A model generated the notes under the pieces. The model worked only from the letters and a program-made list of their open reading frames with translations, ran no database searches and was not told the origin of the DNA. Shown here piece by piece: positions 8,332 through 17,194 of a stretch of 64,000 bases of DNA. Numbering within the stretch: position 1 is the stretch's first letter; each line of letters begins with the position of its first letter. The stretch is from NCBI RefSeq assembly GCF_007988945.1, contig NZ_BJVC01000004.1:62001-126000 (forward strand), read 5' to 3'. Position numbers and translations under genes: made by a program. The stretch comes from Swaminathania salitolerans (GTDB lineage Bacteria; Pseudomonadota; Alphaproteobacteria; Acetobacterales; Acetobacteraceae).

Positions 8332-9324
8332 ATGCCTTTTTCGCCGAAATACAAAGTGACGGATCGCAACCTCGCACTCGAACTCGTTCGCGTGACCGAG
8401 GCTGCGGCCATCTCGTCATCGGCCTGGACGGGCCGTGGGGAAAAGAACGAGGCTGACGGTGCGGCCGTGCAGGCCATGCGGGCCGCTTTCGACACGGTGG
8501 CGATCGAGGGGACGGTCGTCATCGGCGAGGGCGAGATGGACGAGGCGCCGATGCTCTATATCGGCGAGAAGGTGGGCGCTGGCGGCCCGAAAATGGATAT
8601 TGCCGTCGATCCCCTCGAAGGCACGAATCTCTGCGCCAAGGACATGCCCAATGCGATGACCATGGTGGCCCTGGCCGAGGGCGGCAATTTCCTGCACGCC
8701 CCCGATATCTACATGGAAAAGCTGGTGGTCGGCCCGAACCTGCCGCCCGATCTCATCGATATCGACGCGCCGATCGAGACCACGCTCCGTGATCTCGCGA
8801 AAGCGAAAGGCAAGGATATCTCGGCACTCACCATGTGTGCCCTCGACCGCGAGCGGCACGAGGAGCTGATCGCCCGCGCCAGGGAAGCCGGCGCGCGTGT
8901 TATGCTTCTCACCGACGGTGACGTGGCTGCTGCCATCGCCGCCTGCATGGATGAGAGCCGCGTCGATATCTATGCCGGATCGGGCGGCGCGCCGGAAGGC
9001 GTTCTCGCTGCTGCGGCCGTGCGATGCGTGGGCGGTCAGATGCAGGGCCGCCTTCTTTTCGAGGACGAAAGCCAGGTCGAACGTGCAAGGGAAATGGACC
9101 CGGGCAAGGACCCGACCCGCAAGCTCGGCCTGCACGACATGGCGCGCGGCGACGTGCTCTTTTCCGCGACGGGCGTAACGACCGGCACGTTGCTGCGCGG
9201 CGTGCGTTTCTACGGCCCCACGGTCGCCCGGACCCACTCGATCGTCATGCGGTCGAAATCGGCTACCGTCCGCTTCATCGAAGGGCGTCACGATTTCTCC
9301 ACCAAGACATGGGCAGGTCACTGA
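8332..9324 (+). CDS. glpX: Class II fructose-1,6-bisphosphatase (GlpX type)
   Basis: The 330-residue enzyme removes the C1 phosphate of fructose-1,6-bisphosphate in gluconeogenesis. Family motifs are GRGEKNEADGAAVQAMR, GEGEMDEAPMLYIGE and the metal-binding DIAVDPLEGTNLCAKDMPNA, followed by YAGSGGAPEGVLAAAA. It sits between hom and recJ, an order found widely in alphaproteobacteria. The 86 bases in front of it contain no other gene. In acetic acid bacteria, which often lack a complete Embden-Meyerhof route, this phosphatase would serve hexose synthesis and the pentose phosphate cycle; that role is inference. Confidence 0.95.
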   Translation: MPFSPKYKVTDRNLALELVRVTEAAAISSSAWTGRGEKNEADGAAVQAMRAAFDTVAIEGTVVIGEGEMDEAPMLYIGEKVGAGGPKMDIAVDPLEGTNLCAKDMPNAMTMVALAEGGNFLHAPDIYMEKLVVGPNLPPDLIDIDAPIETTLRDLAKAKGKDISALTMCALDRERHEELIARAREAGARVMLLTDGDVAAAIAACMDESRVDIYAGSGGAPEGVLAAAAVRCVGGQMQGRLLFEDESQVERAREMDPGKDPTRKLGLHDMARGDVLFSATGVTTGTLLRGVRFYGPTVARTHSIVMRSKSATVRFIEGRHDFSTKTWAGH

Positions 9325-9345
9325 TCTCCCCTTATAACGGGGCGC

Positions 9346-11154
9346 ATGTCCGATGCGCCCCGCCAGTTTTCCCCGGCCCCTGCCGTTCTCGACGTTCTTG
9401 AAAGCGGTAGTTCGCGACGGTGGATCTGGCGCGATGAGGGTCTGGCCGAGGAAAACAGCCGTCACAGCCTTGCTCTTGCGCAACGTGCCGGCATTCCGGA
9501 ACTTCTGGGACGTATTCTCCACACCCGCGGCATAGATCTCATGCGGGCCGCCCAGTTTCTCGACCCGAAATTGCGGGACTGGCTACCCGATCCTTCATCT
9601 CTGCAAGGCATGGATGCGGTTGCAACGCGTCTGGCCGACGCGGTTCAGGCCAAAGAGACAATCGGCATTTTCGGCGATTACGATGTCGATGGTGCCTGCG
9701 GAACCGCATTACTGGCGGAGACGCTGGAAGAACTCGGCTGCCCGGTCCTGCATCATATTCCGGACCGGCAGAAGGAGGGATACGGACCGAACGGGCCCGC
9801 CCTCGCCGCGATGCGCGAAAAAGGCGCGACGCTTCTCATCTGCGTCGATTGCGGCACTGCTGCGGTGGCCCTTCTGAGTGAAATGGCGCTCTCGGGCGAT
9901 ATCGTCGTTCTCGACCATCACAAACCTGACGGCGCCATTCTGCCCGCGTGTCTCGTCGTCAATCCGAACCGTCTCGACTGCCAGTCCGGCCTCGGTCATC
10001 TCTGCGCGACCGGCGTGGCCTTTCTGACCATGATCGCGACCTGCCGGAGTCTCCGCCATCTCGGCTGGTTCGGCACACATGCCGAGCCCGCTCTCATGCG
10101 CAAGCTGGATCTGGTCGCTCTGGCCACGATCTGCGATGTCATGCCGCTTCGCGACCTCAACCGGGCCCTCGTCGCACAGGGTCTGCGCATTCTGGGGCGA
10201 GGCGAACGCCTCGGGCTGGCGACTCTGGCCTCGGTCGCCGGGGTCAGGGAGACGGCCAGCGCCATGGCGTGCGGTTTCGCACTCGGCCCGCGCATCAATG
10301 CGGGCGGACGTATCGCACAGGCCGATCTCGGCGTGCAGCTCCTCCTTTGCGACGATGCCTTCACGGCGCGTGCGCTTGCTGAAAAACTCGACGAGATCAA
10401 TCGCCAGAGGCAGAGCGTCGAAGCCGATATTCTCACTGAAGCGCATCGGCAGGCTGAGCAGCAGCTGGAATCCGGTCATGCCGTCCTCTTCCTCCATGGC
10501 GCGGACTGGCATCCCGGGGTGGTGGGCATCGTCGCCGGACGTATCCGCGAGCGCAGCAACCGGCCTGTTCTCGTCGGCGCGAGTCAGGACGGGGTTCTCA
10601 AGGGATCGGCCCGCTCCGTACCCGGGCTCGATATCGGTGCCGCGATCATCGCTGCCCGTCAGGCGGGTCTGATCCTGACGGGAGGCGGTCACGCCATGGC
10701 GGCCGGATTTGCTCTTCAGGAGGACGGAATCGAGGCCTTCCACCGGTTTCTGGACGAAAAGCTCGCCGCGGCCCTGACACGCCCCCGTCACGACGCTCTG
10801 TGCATAGACGGGATCGTGAGCCTGCGCGGCGCGACACCTGAAATCGCGACCCAGCTCGCCCGGCTCGGCCCTTTCGGGCCGGGAAACGACGAGCCCGTCA
10901 TCGCGATCACCCGGGTTCGCGTCGTCAAGTCCGAGCGCATCGGCAGGGACGGCAATACGCTGCGTGTCGTCCTTCAGGGCGAGGACGGAGGCCGGTTGCG
11001 CGGTCTCGTCTTCCGTGCCGCGGACAAGGCTTTCGCCGCAGTTCTGGAAGACAGGGCAATGCCGGTCCTGCATGTGGCCGGACAGCTCCGCTGCGAGCAA
11101 TGGCAAGGGCGGGACATGCTGAGTTTCTTTATTTTGGACGCCGCCACACTTTAG
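9346..11154 (+). CDS. recJ: Single-stranded-DNA-specific 5'-3' exonuclease RecJ
   Basis: The 602-residue DHH-family nuclease acts in recombination and mismatch repair. The metal-binding motifs are present: FGDYDVDGACG at residues 109-119, CVDCG near 166 and the LDHHKPDG box at 189-196. Further on are the DHHA1-type stretch GGGHAMAAGFAL and a C-terminal OB-like region (PVIAITRVRVVKSERIGRDG). It begins 21 bases after glpX and likely shares its transcript. The length fits the family. Confidence 0.95.
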   Translation: MSDAPRQFSPAPAVLDVLESGSSRRWIWRDEGLAEENSRHSLALAQRAGIPELLGRILHTRGIDLMRAAQFLDPKLRDWLPDPSSLQGMDAVATRLADAVQAKETIGIFGDYDVDGACGTALLAETLEELGCPVLHHIPDRQKEGYGPNGPALAAMREKGATLLICVDCGTAAVALLSEMALSGDIVVLDHHKPDGAILPACLVVNPNRLDCQSGLGHLCATGVAFLTMIATCRSLRHLGWFGTHAEPALMRKLDLVALATICDVMPLRDLNRALVAQGLRILGRGERLGLATLASVAGVRETASAMACGFALGPRINAGGRIAQADLGVQLLLCDDAFTARALAEKLDEINRQRQSVEADILTEAHRQAEQQLESGHAVLFLHGADWHPGVVGIVAGRIRERSNRPVLVGASQDGVLKGSARSVPGLDIGAAIIAARQAGLILTGGGHAMAAGFALQEDGIEAFHRFLDEKLAAALTRPRHDALCIDGIVSLRGATPEIATQLARLGPFGPGNDEPVIAITRVRVVKSERIGRDGNTLRVVLQGEDGGRLRGLVFRAADKAFAAVLEDRAMPVLHVAGQLRCEQWQGRDMLSFFILDAATL

Positions 11155-11201
11155 GGTTGACCCCCAAAGCGCGCTGGGATACTCACCCGCTCACGCCTCC
11201 A

Positions 11202-11277
11202 GTCCCGTTCGTCTAGAGGCCTAGGACACCGCCCTTTCACGGCGGCAACACGGGTTCGAATCCCGTACGGGACGCCA
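11202..11277 (+). tRNA. tRNA-Glu (anticodon TTC)
   Basis: The sequence folds as a cloverleaf: acceptor GTCCCGT pairs with ACGGGAC, the anticodon stem CCGCC/GGCGG holds the loop CTTTCAC with anticodon TTC, and the T arm is CGGGTTCGAATCCCG. The 3' CCA is encoded. The gene is followed at once by a decayed region with an integrase remnant, as expected for a tRNA used as an attachment site. Confidence 0.95.
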
Positions 11278-11406
11278 CGGCATTGACCGCAGTTTTCTGC
11301 GGGATGCAGCCGGTTAGAAGCAAAATCCTGATTTACCAAAATATCGGTTTCGCGCCATTCCTGAGCCAGTCAGGAAATACTGGCTCTTCGGTATCAGGGG
11401 CTTCGC

Positions 11407-11717
11407 ATGAGCGAATCAGAAAATTCAGGCATCGGTCCGTCCACAGGTAAACCGCTCCCCAAGCACGTCTGATGCCGTGGACCCGGCCGATATCGGGCAG
11501 AAAAATGGTCGATGGCAAACGCCTGAGAAAGACCTTCGCATCCTCAGCTCTGGCTCGTCGCTGGCTCACTGAAAAACGCGCCGAGGTCGATCTGAGGCAG
11601 TTCAACGACACATCGTCCCTCGACAGGACACCTCTCAGACGATTGGTGGAACGCTATCGTGACGAATGCGTGACCCACCGCGCGGTTAGCGTCCTGTCGG
11701 GAATATTGCGTGAGTAA
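11407..11717 (+). pseudogene. Remnant of a tyrosine recombinase (phage-type integrase), N-terminal part
   Basis: Two short overlapping frames give the start of a phage-type integrase. The first (11407-11472) reads MSESENSGIGPSTGKPLPKHV and stops; the second (11472-11717) continues with GRKMVDGKRLRKTFASSALARRWL and LRRLVERYRDECVTHR, like the arm-binding and SAM-like regions of such enzymes. The TGATG junction points to a frameshift. Only about 100 residues remain out of the usual 330-400, and no catalytic R-H-R-Y residues are present. It lies 130 bases downstream of tRNA-Glu, the classic place for an integrase. The match to integrases is by recognition of pattern and should be confirmed by profile search. 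Confidence 0.55.
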
Positions 11718-11723
11718 AAATCG

Positions 11724-12233
11724 ATGCGCCTGTTCGTGACGGGGCCAACTGGCAGTGGGAAGTCAACACTGGCTGCAAAACTGGCTCAGAGGACAGCTGT
11801 ACCGCTGTTCCCGCTCGATGAAATCCACTGGGTCCGCTGTCTCTCTGGGGATAGGCGGCGCGATCCTGCTGAACGCCTGTCCATGCTCGGAGAGATCGTG
11901 CAGCTCGATGCCTGGGTCATCGAAGGCGTGCAGTTCAGGTGGACTGATATAGCGATGGAACGAGCAAACCGTATCGTCATTCTCGATCCTCCACGTTGGC
12001 GCACCATAACGCGTATCCTGCGCCGTTTCGTCAATCGCCGACGCTTTTCCGGGGCGGGACACCGCGGAACGGTAAAGGCTCTATTGGAGGAGCTGCGTTG
12101 GTCTGCCGACTACTACGGTCATGAACGCAGGATGCTGTTCGATACGATTGGACAATGGTCCGATAAGATCATCGTCGTACGTGACGACAAGGGCGAACGC
12201 GCTTTGATCGAGGCTGTATCAGAGACTGCGTGA
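11724..12233 (+). CDS. P-loop NTPase, small kinase-like (topology-modulation/adenylate kinase-like)
   Basis: The 169-residue protein has a Walker A motif GPTGSGKST at residues 7-15, then LFPLDEIHW, a lid-like Arg-rich stretch (RRFVNRRRF) and a C-terminal strand KIIVVRDD. This is the plan of small nucleotide-kinase-like ATPases often labelled FlaR or topology modulation protein, which are common cargo of mobile regions. It starts six bases after the integrase remnant. No strong ribosome site is visible (the ATG follows AAAAATCG). Base composition is less GC-rich than the core genes around it. The substrate is unknown. Confidence 0.7.
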   Translation: MRLFVTGPTGSGKSTLAAKLAQRTAVPLFPLDEIHWVRCLSGDRRRDPAERLSMLGEIVQLDAWVIEGVQFRWTDIAMERANRIVILDPPRWRTITRILRRFVNRRRFSGAGHRGTVKALLEELRWSADYYGHERRMLFDTIGQWSDKIIVVRDDKGERALIEAVSETA

Positions 12234-12491
12234 AGTCTTCGCTAAATCGGTACTGTCTGTCGCAGATTTCAGGATCAGTACGACGGCCACGCGTTTATAC
12301 TGTCGGCTCCATTTCCATGGTCAATCTTGCGCGGACACTCGGCTGCTCCCCATTGCGGACCAGGAGTTCCTGAGTGGCATCCTGCGCTCCACCCTGCTTT
12401 CGTTTTCTCATTTTTCCGGAAGCAGGGGGCAGGCCGCGTATTGGCGGAAGAAGGGACGGAAAGCGCCTCTCAGAAACCGGAGCTGCGGGTT

Positions 12492-12914
12492 TCAGTATTC
12501 CCGTGGCGCAGCCCGTCCGCGCTTGATCCCCGCACGATGGGATTTGCCATCCATCCGGCGCGCGCGCGCCGCTCGTCCCGGGCGCGTGGGTACCCGGAAC
12601 GCCGGACGGTGGGCGGCCTCGCGGATCATTATCGCCAGACGTTCGATCGCGTCCTCGCGATTGCGGATCTGCGTGCGAAAGCGTCGGGCCGTAATGACGA
12701 TCACACCATCACGCGTTGCCCGATTACCGGCGATCTCAAGCAGGCGCACGCGCACCCGTTCGGGCAGGGACGCGGAACGCGCGGCATCGAAACGTAGCTG
12801 TGCTGCGGTTGCAACCTTGTTGACGTTCTGGCCGCCGGGCCCGGACGCCAGAATATAGCTGACTTCAAGCTCACTGTCGGAAAGGGACAGGCCGGGGAGG
12901 ATGGGAATTGCCAT
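12492..12914 (-). CDS. arfB: Alternative ribosome-rescue factor ArfB (peptidyl-tRNA hydrolase YaeJ)
   Basis: The 140-residue protein has the class I release-factor GGQ motif in ASGPGGQNVNKVAT, the catalytic site that hydrolyses peptidyl-tRNA, and a basic C-terminal tail (RPGRAARARRMDGKSHRAGIKRGR) that in ArfB enters the empty mRNA channel of stalled ribosomes. It lacks stop-codon recognition domains, as expected. The ATG at 12914 is preferred because MAIPILPGLSLSDSELEVSY aligns with the family start and GGAGCG lies six bases upstream. It stands among decayed genes but looks intact. Confidence 0.88.
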   Translation of the reverse strand: MAIPILPGLSLSDSELEVSYILASGPGGQNVNKVATAAQLRFDAARSASLPERVRVRLLEIAGNRATRDGVIVITARRFRTQIRNREDAIERLAIMIREAAHRPAFRVPTRPGRAARARRMDGKSHRAGIKRGRAAPREY

Positions 12915-13009
12915 GTCGCGCTCCATAGCATATCGCGCCGCGAAATACCCGCATGTGCCAAGCATGAAGCTGCCAAGCGCCTGCATGAAGAGGTCGATTA
13001 CAGGGGTGG

Positions 13010-13328
13010 CTCCATCCGTTCGGACAGTTTGACGGGCCTGACAAGCTATAGCCGGTCGTTGTCATGCTGCCGCTTCGACGGCGTTGCTGTTGGCCCTCTG
13101 GTCCGGGATCAAACCCCGGACCAAAGGGCGTCGGCGCGTCGTGATACGCCCCATCGGGCGTTCGTCCAGCCAAAGACGAATGCGGACGCTTCCCGTTGTT
13201 ATGCGCGATCCATGCCGCAAGGCCGGTCCGCAGTTCCGATCCGGTGTCAAAGACGTGGAGATAGACGCATTCATATTTGAGCGACCGCCACAGGCGCTCG
13301 ATGAAGACGTTGTCCAGCCAGCGGTCGC
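13010..13328 (-). mobile_element. IS3-family element remnant: C-terminal end of OrfB transposase
   Basis: Reading on the minus strand, RWLDNVFIERLWRSLKYE followed by TGSELRTGLAAWIAHNNGKRPHSSLAGRTPDGAY is the end of an IS3-family DDE transposase; the E of FIER is the third catalytic acid. The N-terminal half with the two Asp residues is absent. Upstream of residue RW the match stops sharply at about 13328, where a DoxX-type gene begins on the other strand. The downstream limit near 13010 (CAGGGGTGGCTCC) is my guess at the element's end. The element cannot move by itself. Confidence 0.75.
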
Positions 13329-13677
13329 GCTGCTCCTGGCCGGCACGGATCACCTGCGCAATCCCGGCCGCTACCTGCCGATGCTTCCGGGCTTCGTGCC
13401 GTGGCCGAGCGGGACGGTCGCCTTCACCGGCCTGTGCGAGATCGCGGGCGCGATCGGGCTGCTCCTCCCACAGACGCGGATGCTCGCCGGCTGGGCGCTG
13501 GCACTCTATTTCGTCTGCGTTTTCCCGGCGAACGTCAGGAATGCGCTTCAGGGCCTCGAGGCCGCCCATTTGCCCTCGGCACAATGGTATTACTGGTTCA
13601 GGCTGCCGTTTCAGCCGCTTGCGATCTGGTGGGCCTGGCTTGCCGGCGGTGCCATCCGCTGGCCCTTCCAGGCATAA
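13329..13677 (+). pseudogene. 5'-truncated DoxX-family membrane protein
   Basis: From about 13330 the plus strand encodes LLLAGTDHLRNPGRYLPMLP, then FTGLCEIAGAIGLLLPQTRMLAGW, VFPANVRNAL and RLPFQPLAIWWAWLAG. These are the second to fourth membrane spans of a DoxX-like protein. The first span and the start are missing and are replaced by the IS3 tail. The frame stays open through the element, so a fusion protein could be read, but it is unlikely to be functional. The original DoxX proteins are small inner-membrane proteins of uncertain redox-related role. Confidence 0.7.
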
Positions 13678-13734
13678 GCGGGCGCCATCGCCCTTGCTCC
13701 GGTGACGCCGGACGCGGCCTGCCCCACTCGCTCG

Positions 13735-13836
13735 CGGCACCAGCATCAGGCTGCCCGTGGTCTTTCCCGTCTCCAGCGCATGGTGCGCCTGCGCGGCGTG
13801 CCTCAGCGGATATTCGTGAACGACCGTAATCCATCG
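13735..13836 (-). pseudogene. C-terminal fragment of an NAD(P)H:quinone oxidoreductase (MDR family)
   Basis: About 34 codons on the minus strand read RWITVVHEYPLRHAAQAH, then HALETGKTTGSLMLVP, the standard C-terminal end of zinc-free medium-chain quinone reductases (the A-A-x-A-H...G-K-x-x-L pattern). The catalytic and NADPH-binding parts are gone; the region where they would lie holds the MFS gene leader. No stop follows the expected end in this frame, another sign of decay. Confidence 0.55.
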
Positions 13837-14005
13837 ATCTCCCTCGCTGCTGATCGCGGGATCGGACGATCCCGACAAGCGCTTACTCATGAAAACAGGT
13901 CATGACGCCATGCGCTCCGGCCCGGGTATCTCCGATGAGGGTCCTCCCCTAATCTTTCTCTTCGATATGACGCCCGCCCGTCCGAGCGAAGAGGAACGAT
14001 CAACG

Positions 14006-15208
14006 ATGTCCCCCGCCCCCCAGACAGACCATACCGGGGACAGACCAGCCTGCTGGGGTGGGGTGTTCGCCATGTCGCTCTGTGTCTTCGCGCTGATCGC
14101 ATCGGAGTTCATGCCGGTCAGTCTCCTGACGCCGATCGCCTCGGACTTTCATGTCAGCGAAGGGCAGGTCGGGCAGGCCATCACCGCCTCGGGTGCCCTC
14201 GCCGTTCTCACCAGCCTGTTCATTTCCTCCATCGCTGGCGGACTCGATCGCAAGACGCTTCTCCTGATCCTCACGGTTCTCATGGCAGCATCCGGGACAC
14301 TCGTCGCTGTCGCACCCGGCTACGGATCCTTCATGATCGGGCGCATGCTGATCGGAGTCGTGATCGGCGGTTTCTGGTCTCTCTCGGGCGCTGTCGCGAT
14401 GCGCCTCGTCCCTGGGGCAGAGGTCCCGAAAGCCCTCGCCATCTTCAATGGCGGCAATGCTCTGGCCACGGTCATCGCCCCGCCCGCAGGGAGCTTTCTG
14501 GGTGCGATCGTCGGATGGCGCGGCGCGTTCTTCTCGCTCGTGCCGATCGCCGTCATCGTTTTCTTCTGGCAATGGATCAGCCTGCCCTCGATGAGCGCGC
14601 CGAACCGCTCGAAAACCCGTCATGGTCTTGCCGTGCTGCGAAACCCGATCGTCGCAACGGGGATGGCGTCGATCGGACTTTTCTTCATGGGGCAGTTCAC
14701 GCTTTTCACCTATGTCCGCCCCTTTCTGGAGAGAACCACGCGCGTCGACGTCTCCACCCTCTCCTTCATCCTTCTCGGGATCGGTATCTCGGGCTTTCTC
14801 GGCACCTGTGTGATCGGCTTCTTCGTCAGAAACCGGCTCTACCGGACCCTGATCGTCATACCGGCCCTGATGGCAGGAATCGCCCTGACCCTCACCGCTT
14901 CCGGTCACGATCTGGCTCTGACTGCGGTCATGCTGGGATCGTGGGGGCTGATCGCGACTGCTGCACCGGTCGGATGGTGGACCTGGCTCGCCCGTGCTCT
15001 GCCTCAGGATGCCGAGGCGGGCGGCGGTCTGATGGTTGCCGTCGTCCAGCTCGCCATTACTCTCGGTGCGATGACCGGAGGAGTTCTCTTCGATTTCGGC
15101 GGATATCGGACGACCTTCTCCGCCAGCGCCATTCTTCTGGTCCTTTCTGCCGTTTTCGCATCATGGACCGCGAGGAGAGATCGGGACGATGCCCGGCCTG
15201 CGGCGTGA
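14006..15208 (+). CDS. MFS transporter, DHA1 drug/nucleoside efflux type
   Basis: The 400-residue product has about twelve membrane spans and the layout of the AraJ/NepI branch of DHA1 proton antiporters: the opening SLCVFALIASEFMPVSLLTPIASDF is diagnostic, followed by GRMLIGVVIGGFWSLSGAVAMRLVP in span 4 and AGGGLMVAVVQLAITLGAMTGGVLFD near the end. It should export small molecules such as nucleosides, sugars or drugs. The ATG at 14006 has a GAGGA site ten bases upstream; earlier in-frame starts (13889, 13967) would add a non-hydrophobic leader. No regulator gene is adjacent. Confidence 0.82.
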   Translation: MSPAPQTDHTGDRPACWGGVFAMSLCVFALIASEFMPVSLLTPIASDFHVSEGQVGQAITASGALAVLTSLFISSIAGGLDRKTLLLILTVLMAASGTLVAVAPGYGSFMIGRMLIGVVIGGFWSLSGAVAMRLVPGAEVPKALAIFNGGNALATVIAPPAGSFLGAIVGWRGAFFSLVPIAVIVFFWQWISLPSMSAPNRSKTRHGLAVLRNPIVATGMASIGLFFMGQFTLFTYVRPFLERTTRVDVSTLSFILLGIGISGFLGTCVIGFFVRNRLYRTLIVIPALMAGIALTLTASGHDLALTAVMLGSWGLIATAAPVGWWTWLARALPQDAEAGGGLMVAVVQLAITLGAMTGGVLFDFGGYRTTFSASAILLVLSAVFASWTARRDRDDARPAA

Positions 15209-15626
15209 TCGCTCCCTCAGGCTGACGCGAGACGCAGACGGCGCGCAGGCGAAATATCCCCCCTCCGAAGAGGGGGCAGCGCCTTCGCAACGAGAGGATT
15301 GCGGGCAGACGATGATGTGAACCGGCGATGACGGGGAATATCAAACCGGATGGAAGCGGACCCGCAAGCGCCTGTGCCGGGTTCCGGATCTGCTCCCCTG
15401 TCTCCCTGTTTTCGGCATAAGCCAGTCTGCCTTGCGATAACGGTCGGACAGGAAACCGACGATGTATGTCGTCACTCAACTTGTCGCCCGGTCTCCCCGA
15501 TCGCACTGTCCGCGTGGTTTCGAATGGTTTGTCCCACAGGCGGGCTGCCGGGCGCCCGGACGTCAGCCCGACGACATCGTCATCATGGACGCGCCCCGCC
15601 TCACATGAACTTCCACGCGCGCAAGG
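15209..15626. other. Gap between the MFS gene and hutH with no gene recognised
   Basis: Several short open frames exist on both strands but none resembles a known protein or has a ribosome site. The only structure seen is a short inverted repeat CCCCCTC/GAGGGGG near 15259-15276 that could fold after the MFS gene. It may be a terminator without a T run or old debris. Confidence 0.5.
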
Positions 15627-17174
15627 TCACACGGGATCGAGCGCGGGAAGGGCGAGATCCGTACCGATGCTGTTGATCAGCGCGCCGGAGGCGATGAGCG
15701 CATTGGCGGCCTCGATATCCGGCGTGAAAAGCCGGTCCTGTGCGAAGAAAGGAACGACATCGCGCAGCAAACGGGCCGCAGAGACGAGCGGAACCGAAGA
15801 GGCGAGCGGCGCAAGGAAGTCGAGCCCCTGCACGGCAGAGAGATATTCGATGCCGAGGATCGTACGCACGTTCTCGTTGATATCGCCGACACGCCGTGCG
15901 GCAAAGGTCGCCATCGAGACGTGATCCTCCTGATTGGCAGAGGTCGGGAGACTGTCCACGCTGGCGGGATGGGCGAGGGTCTTGTTTTCGGAGGCGAGCG
16001 CCGCCGCCGTCACCTGGGCGATCATGAATCCCGAATTGACCCCGCTGTCATCGACGAGAAACGGCGGCAGGCCGCTCATGCCGGGATCGACCAGCAAGGC
16101 GAGACGACGTTCCGCAATCGCCCCGATCTCGGAGACGGCGATCGCCATGAGATCCGCAGCGATCGCCACGGGCTCCGCATGGAAGTTCCCGCCCGAGATC
16201 ATCTCGTCCGTTTCGGGAAAGTGGATCGGATTATCGGAAACGGCATTGGCCTCGATCAGCAGGACCCGGGCAGCGTGACGGAGGGAATCGAGTGCAGCGC
16301 CCATCACCTGAGGCTGGCACCGCAAGCAATAGGGATCCTGAACCCGCTCGTCATCGCTCTCATGGGAGGCCCTGATGGCGGAGCCTTCCATGAGGCTGCG
16401 ATAGATTGCCGCACATTCGATCTGGCCTTTCTGGCCGCGCAGTTCATGCAGGCGCGGGTCGAAAGGCGCGTCCGTGCCCCGCGCCGCATCGAGGGTGAGA
16501 GCCCCGGTAATCAGGGCGCTGCGATGCAGCGTCTCGGCCTCGAACAGGGCCATGAGTGCGAGGGCGGTCGATGTCTGGGTGCCGTTGAGAAGCGCCAGCC
16601 CCTCTTTCGGCCCCAGCTCGACCGGAACGAGTCCCGCACGATCGAGCGCAACCGCCCCGGGAAGGCGCTCGCCGCGATAGAAAGCCTCTCCCTCGCCGAT
16701 GACGACGGCCGAGAGATGGGCGAGAGGGGCGAGATCGCCGGACGCGCCGACCGATCCCTTTTCCGGGATGACGGGAATGACGCCGCCATTGAGCATATCG
16801 ATCAGAAGGCGCACGACCTCGAAGCGCACGCCGGAAAATCCCCGTGCCAGACCGTTGGCCTTGAGCAGAAGGATCAGGCGCACGACAGGCGCAGCCAGTG
16901 GTTTGCCGATACCCGCAGCATGGCTGAGGACGAGATTGCGTTGCAGATCGCGCAGTCTATCGTCGGGGATACGGGTTTTGGCGAGTTTGCCGAACCCCGT
17001 ATTCACCCCATAGACCGCCTCTCCCCCCGCGACGATACGCTCGACCGAACGCGCCGCCTCACGCAGACGGGGTTCGATCCCGGGCGCGAGCGTCACCGGA
17101 GGGGCTTCCCGGAGGAAACGGCGCAGAAAGGGAAAATCGAGGGTTCCGGGAGTCAGAACGAGAGGAGAGGTCAT
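15627..17174 (-). CDS. hutH: Histidine ammonia-lyase
   Basis: HutH removes ammonia from L-histidine to give urocanate, step 1 of histidine breakdown. The 515-residue protein has the A144-S145-G146 triad in [17 protein letters not shown], which cyclises to the MIO cofactor. Other family marks are [29 protein letters not shown] and the late [11 protein letters not shown]. It follows hutU after 20 bases and is the last gene of the minus-strand hut run. The length is usual for the family. Confidence 0.96.
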   Translation of the reverse strand: MTSPLVLTPGTLDFPFLRRFLREAPPVTLAPGIEPRLREAARSVERIVAGGEAVYGVNTGFGKLAKTRIPDDRLRDLQRNLVLSHAAGIGKPLAAPVVRLILLLKANGLARGFSGVRFEVVRLLIDMLNGGVIPVIPEKGSVGASGDLAPLAHLSAVVIGEGEAFYRGERLPGAVALDRAGLVPVELGPKEGLALLNGTQTSTALALMALFEAETLHRSALITGALTLDAARGTDAPFDPRLHELRGQKGQIECAAIYRSLMEGSAIRASHESDDERVQDPYCLRCQPQVMGAALDSLRHAARVLLIEANAVSDNPIHFPETDEMISGGNFHAEPVAIAADLMAIAVSEIGAIAERRLALLVDPGMSGLPPFLVDDSGVNSGFMIAQVTAAALASENKTLAHPASVDSLPTSANQEDHVSMATFAARRVGDINENVRTILGIEYLSAVQGLDFLAPLASSVPLVSAARLLRDVVPFFAQDRLFTPDIEAANALIASGALINSIGTDLALPALDPV

Positions 17175-17194
17175 GAGCGTATCCGCAGGGAAAA

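Noticed and set aside
12871-13890. One 339-codon minus-strand frame as a single protein
   Set aside because: It joins unrelated pieces: quinone reductase tail, antisense of DoxX, IS3 transposase tail, and the upstream region of arfB. I list the pieces separately.
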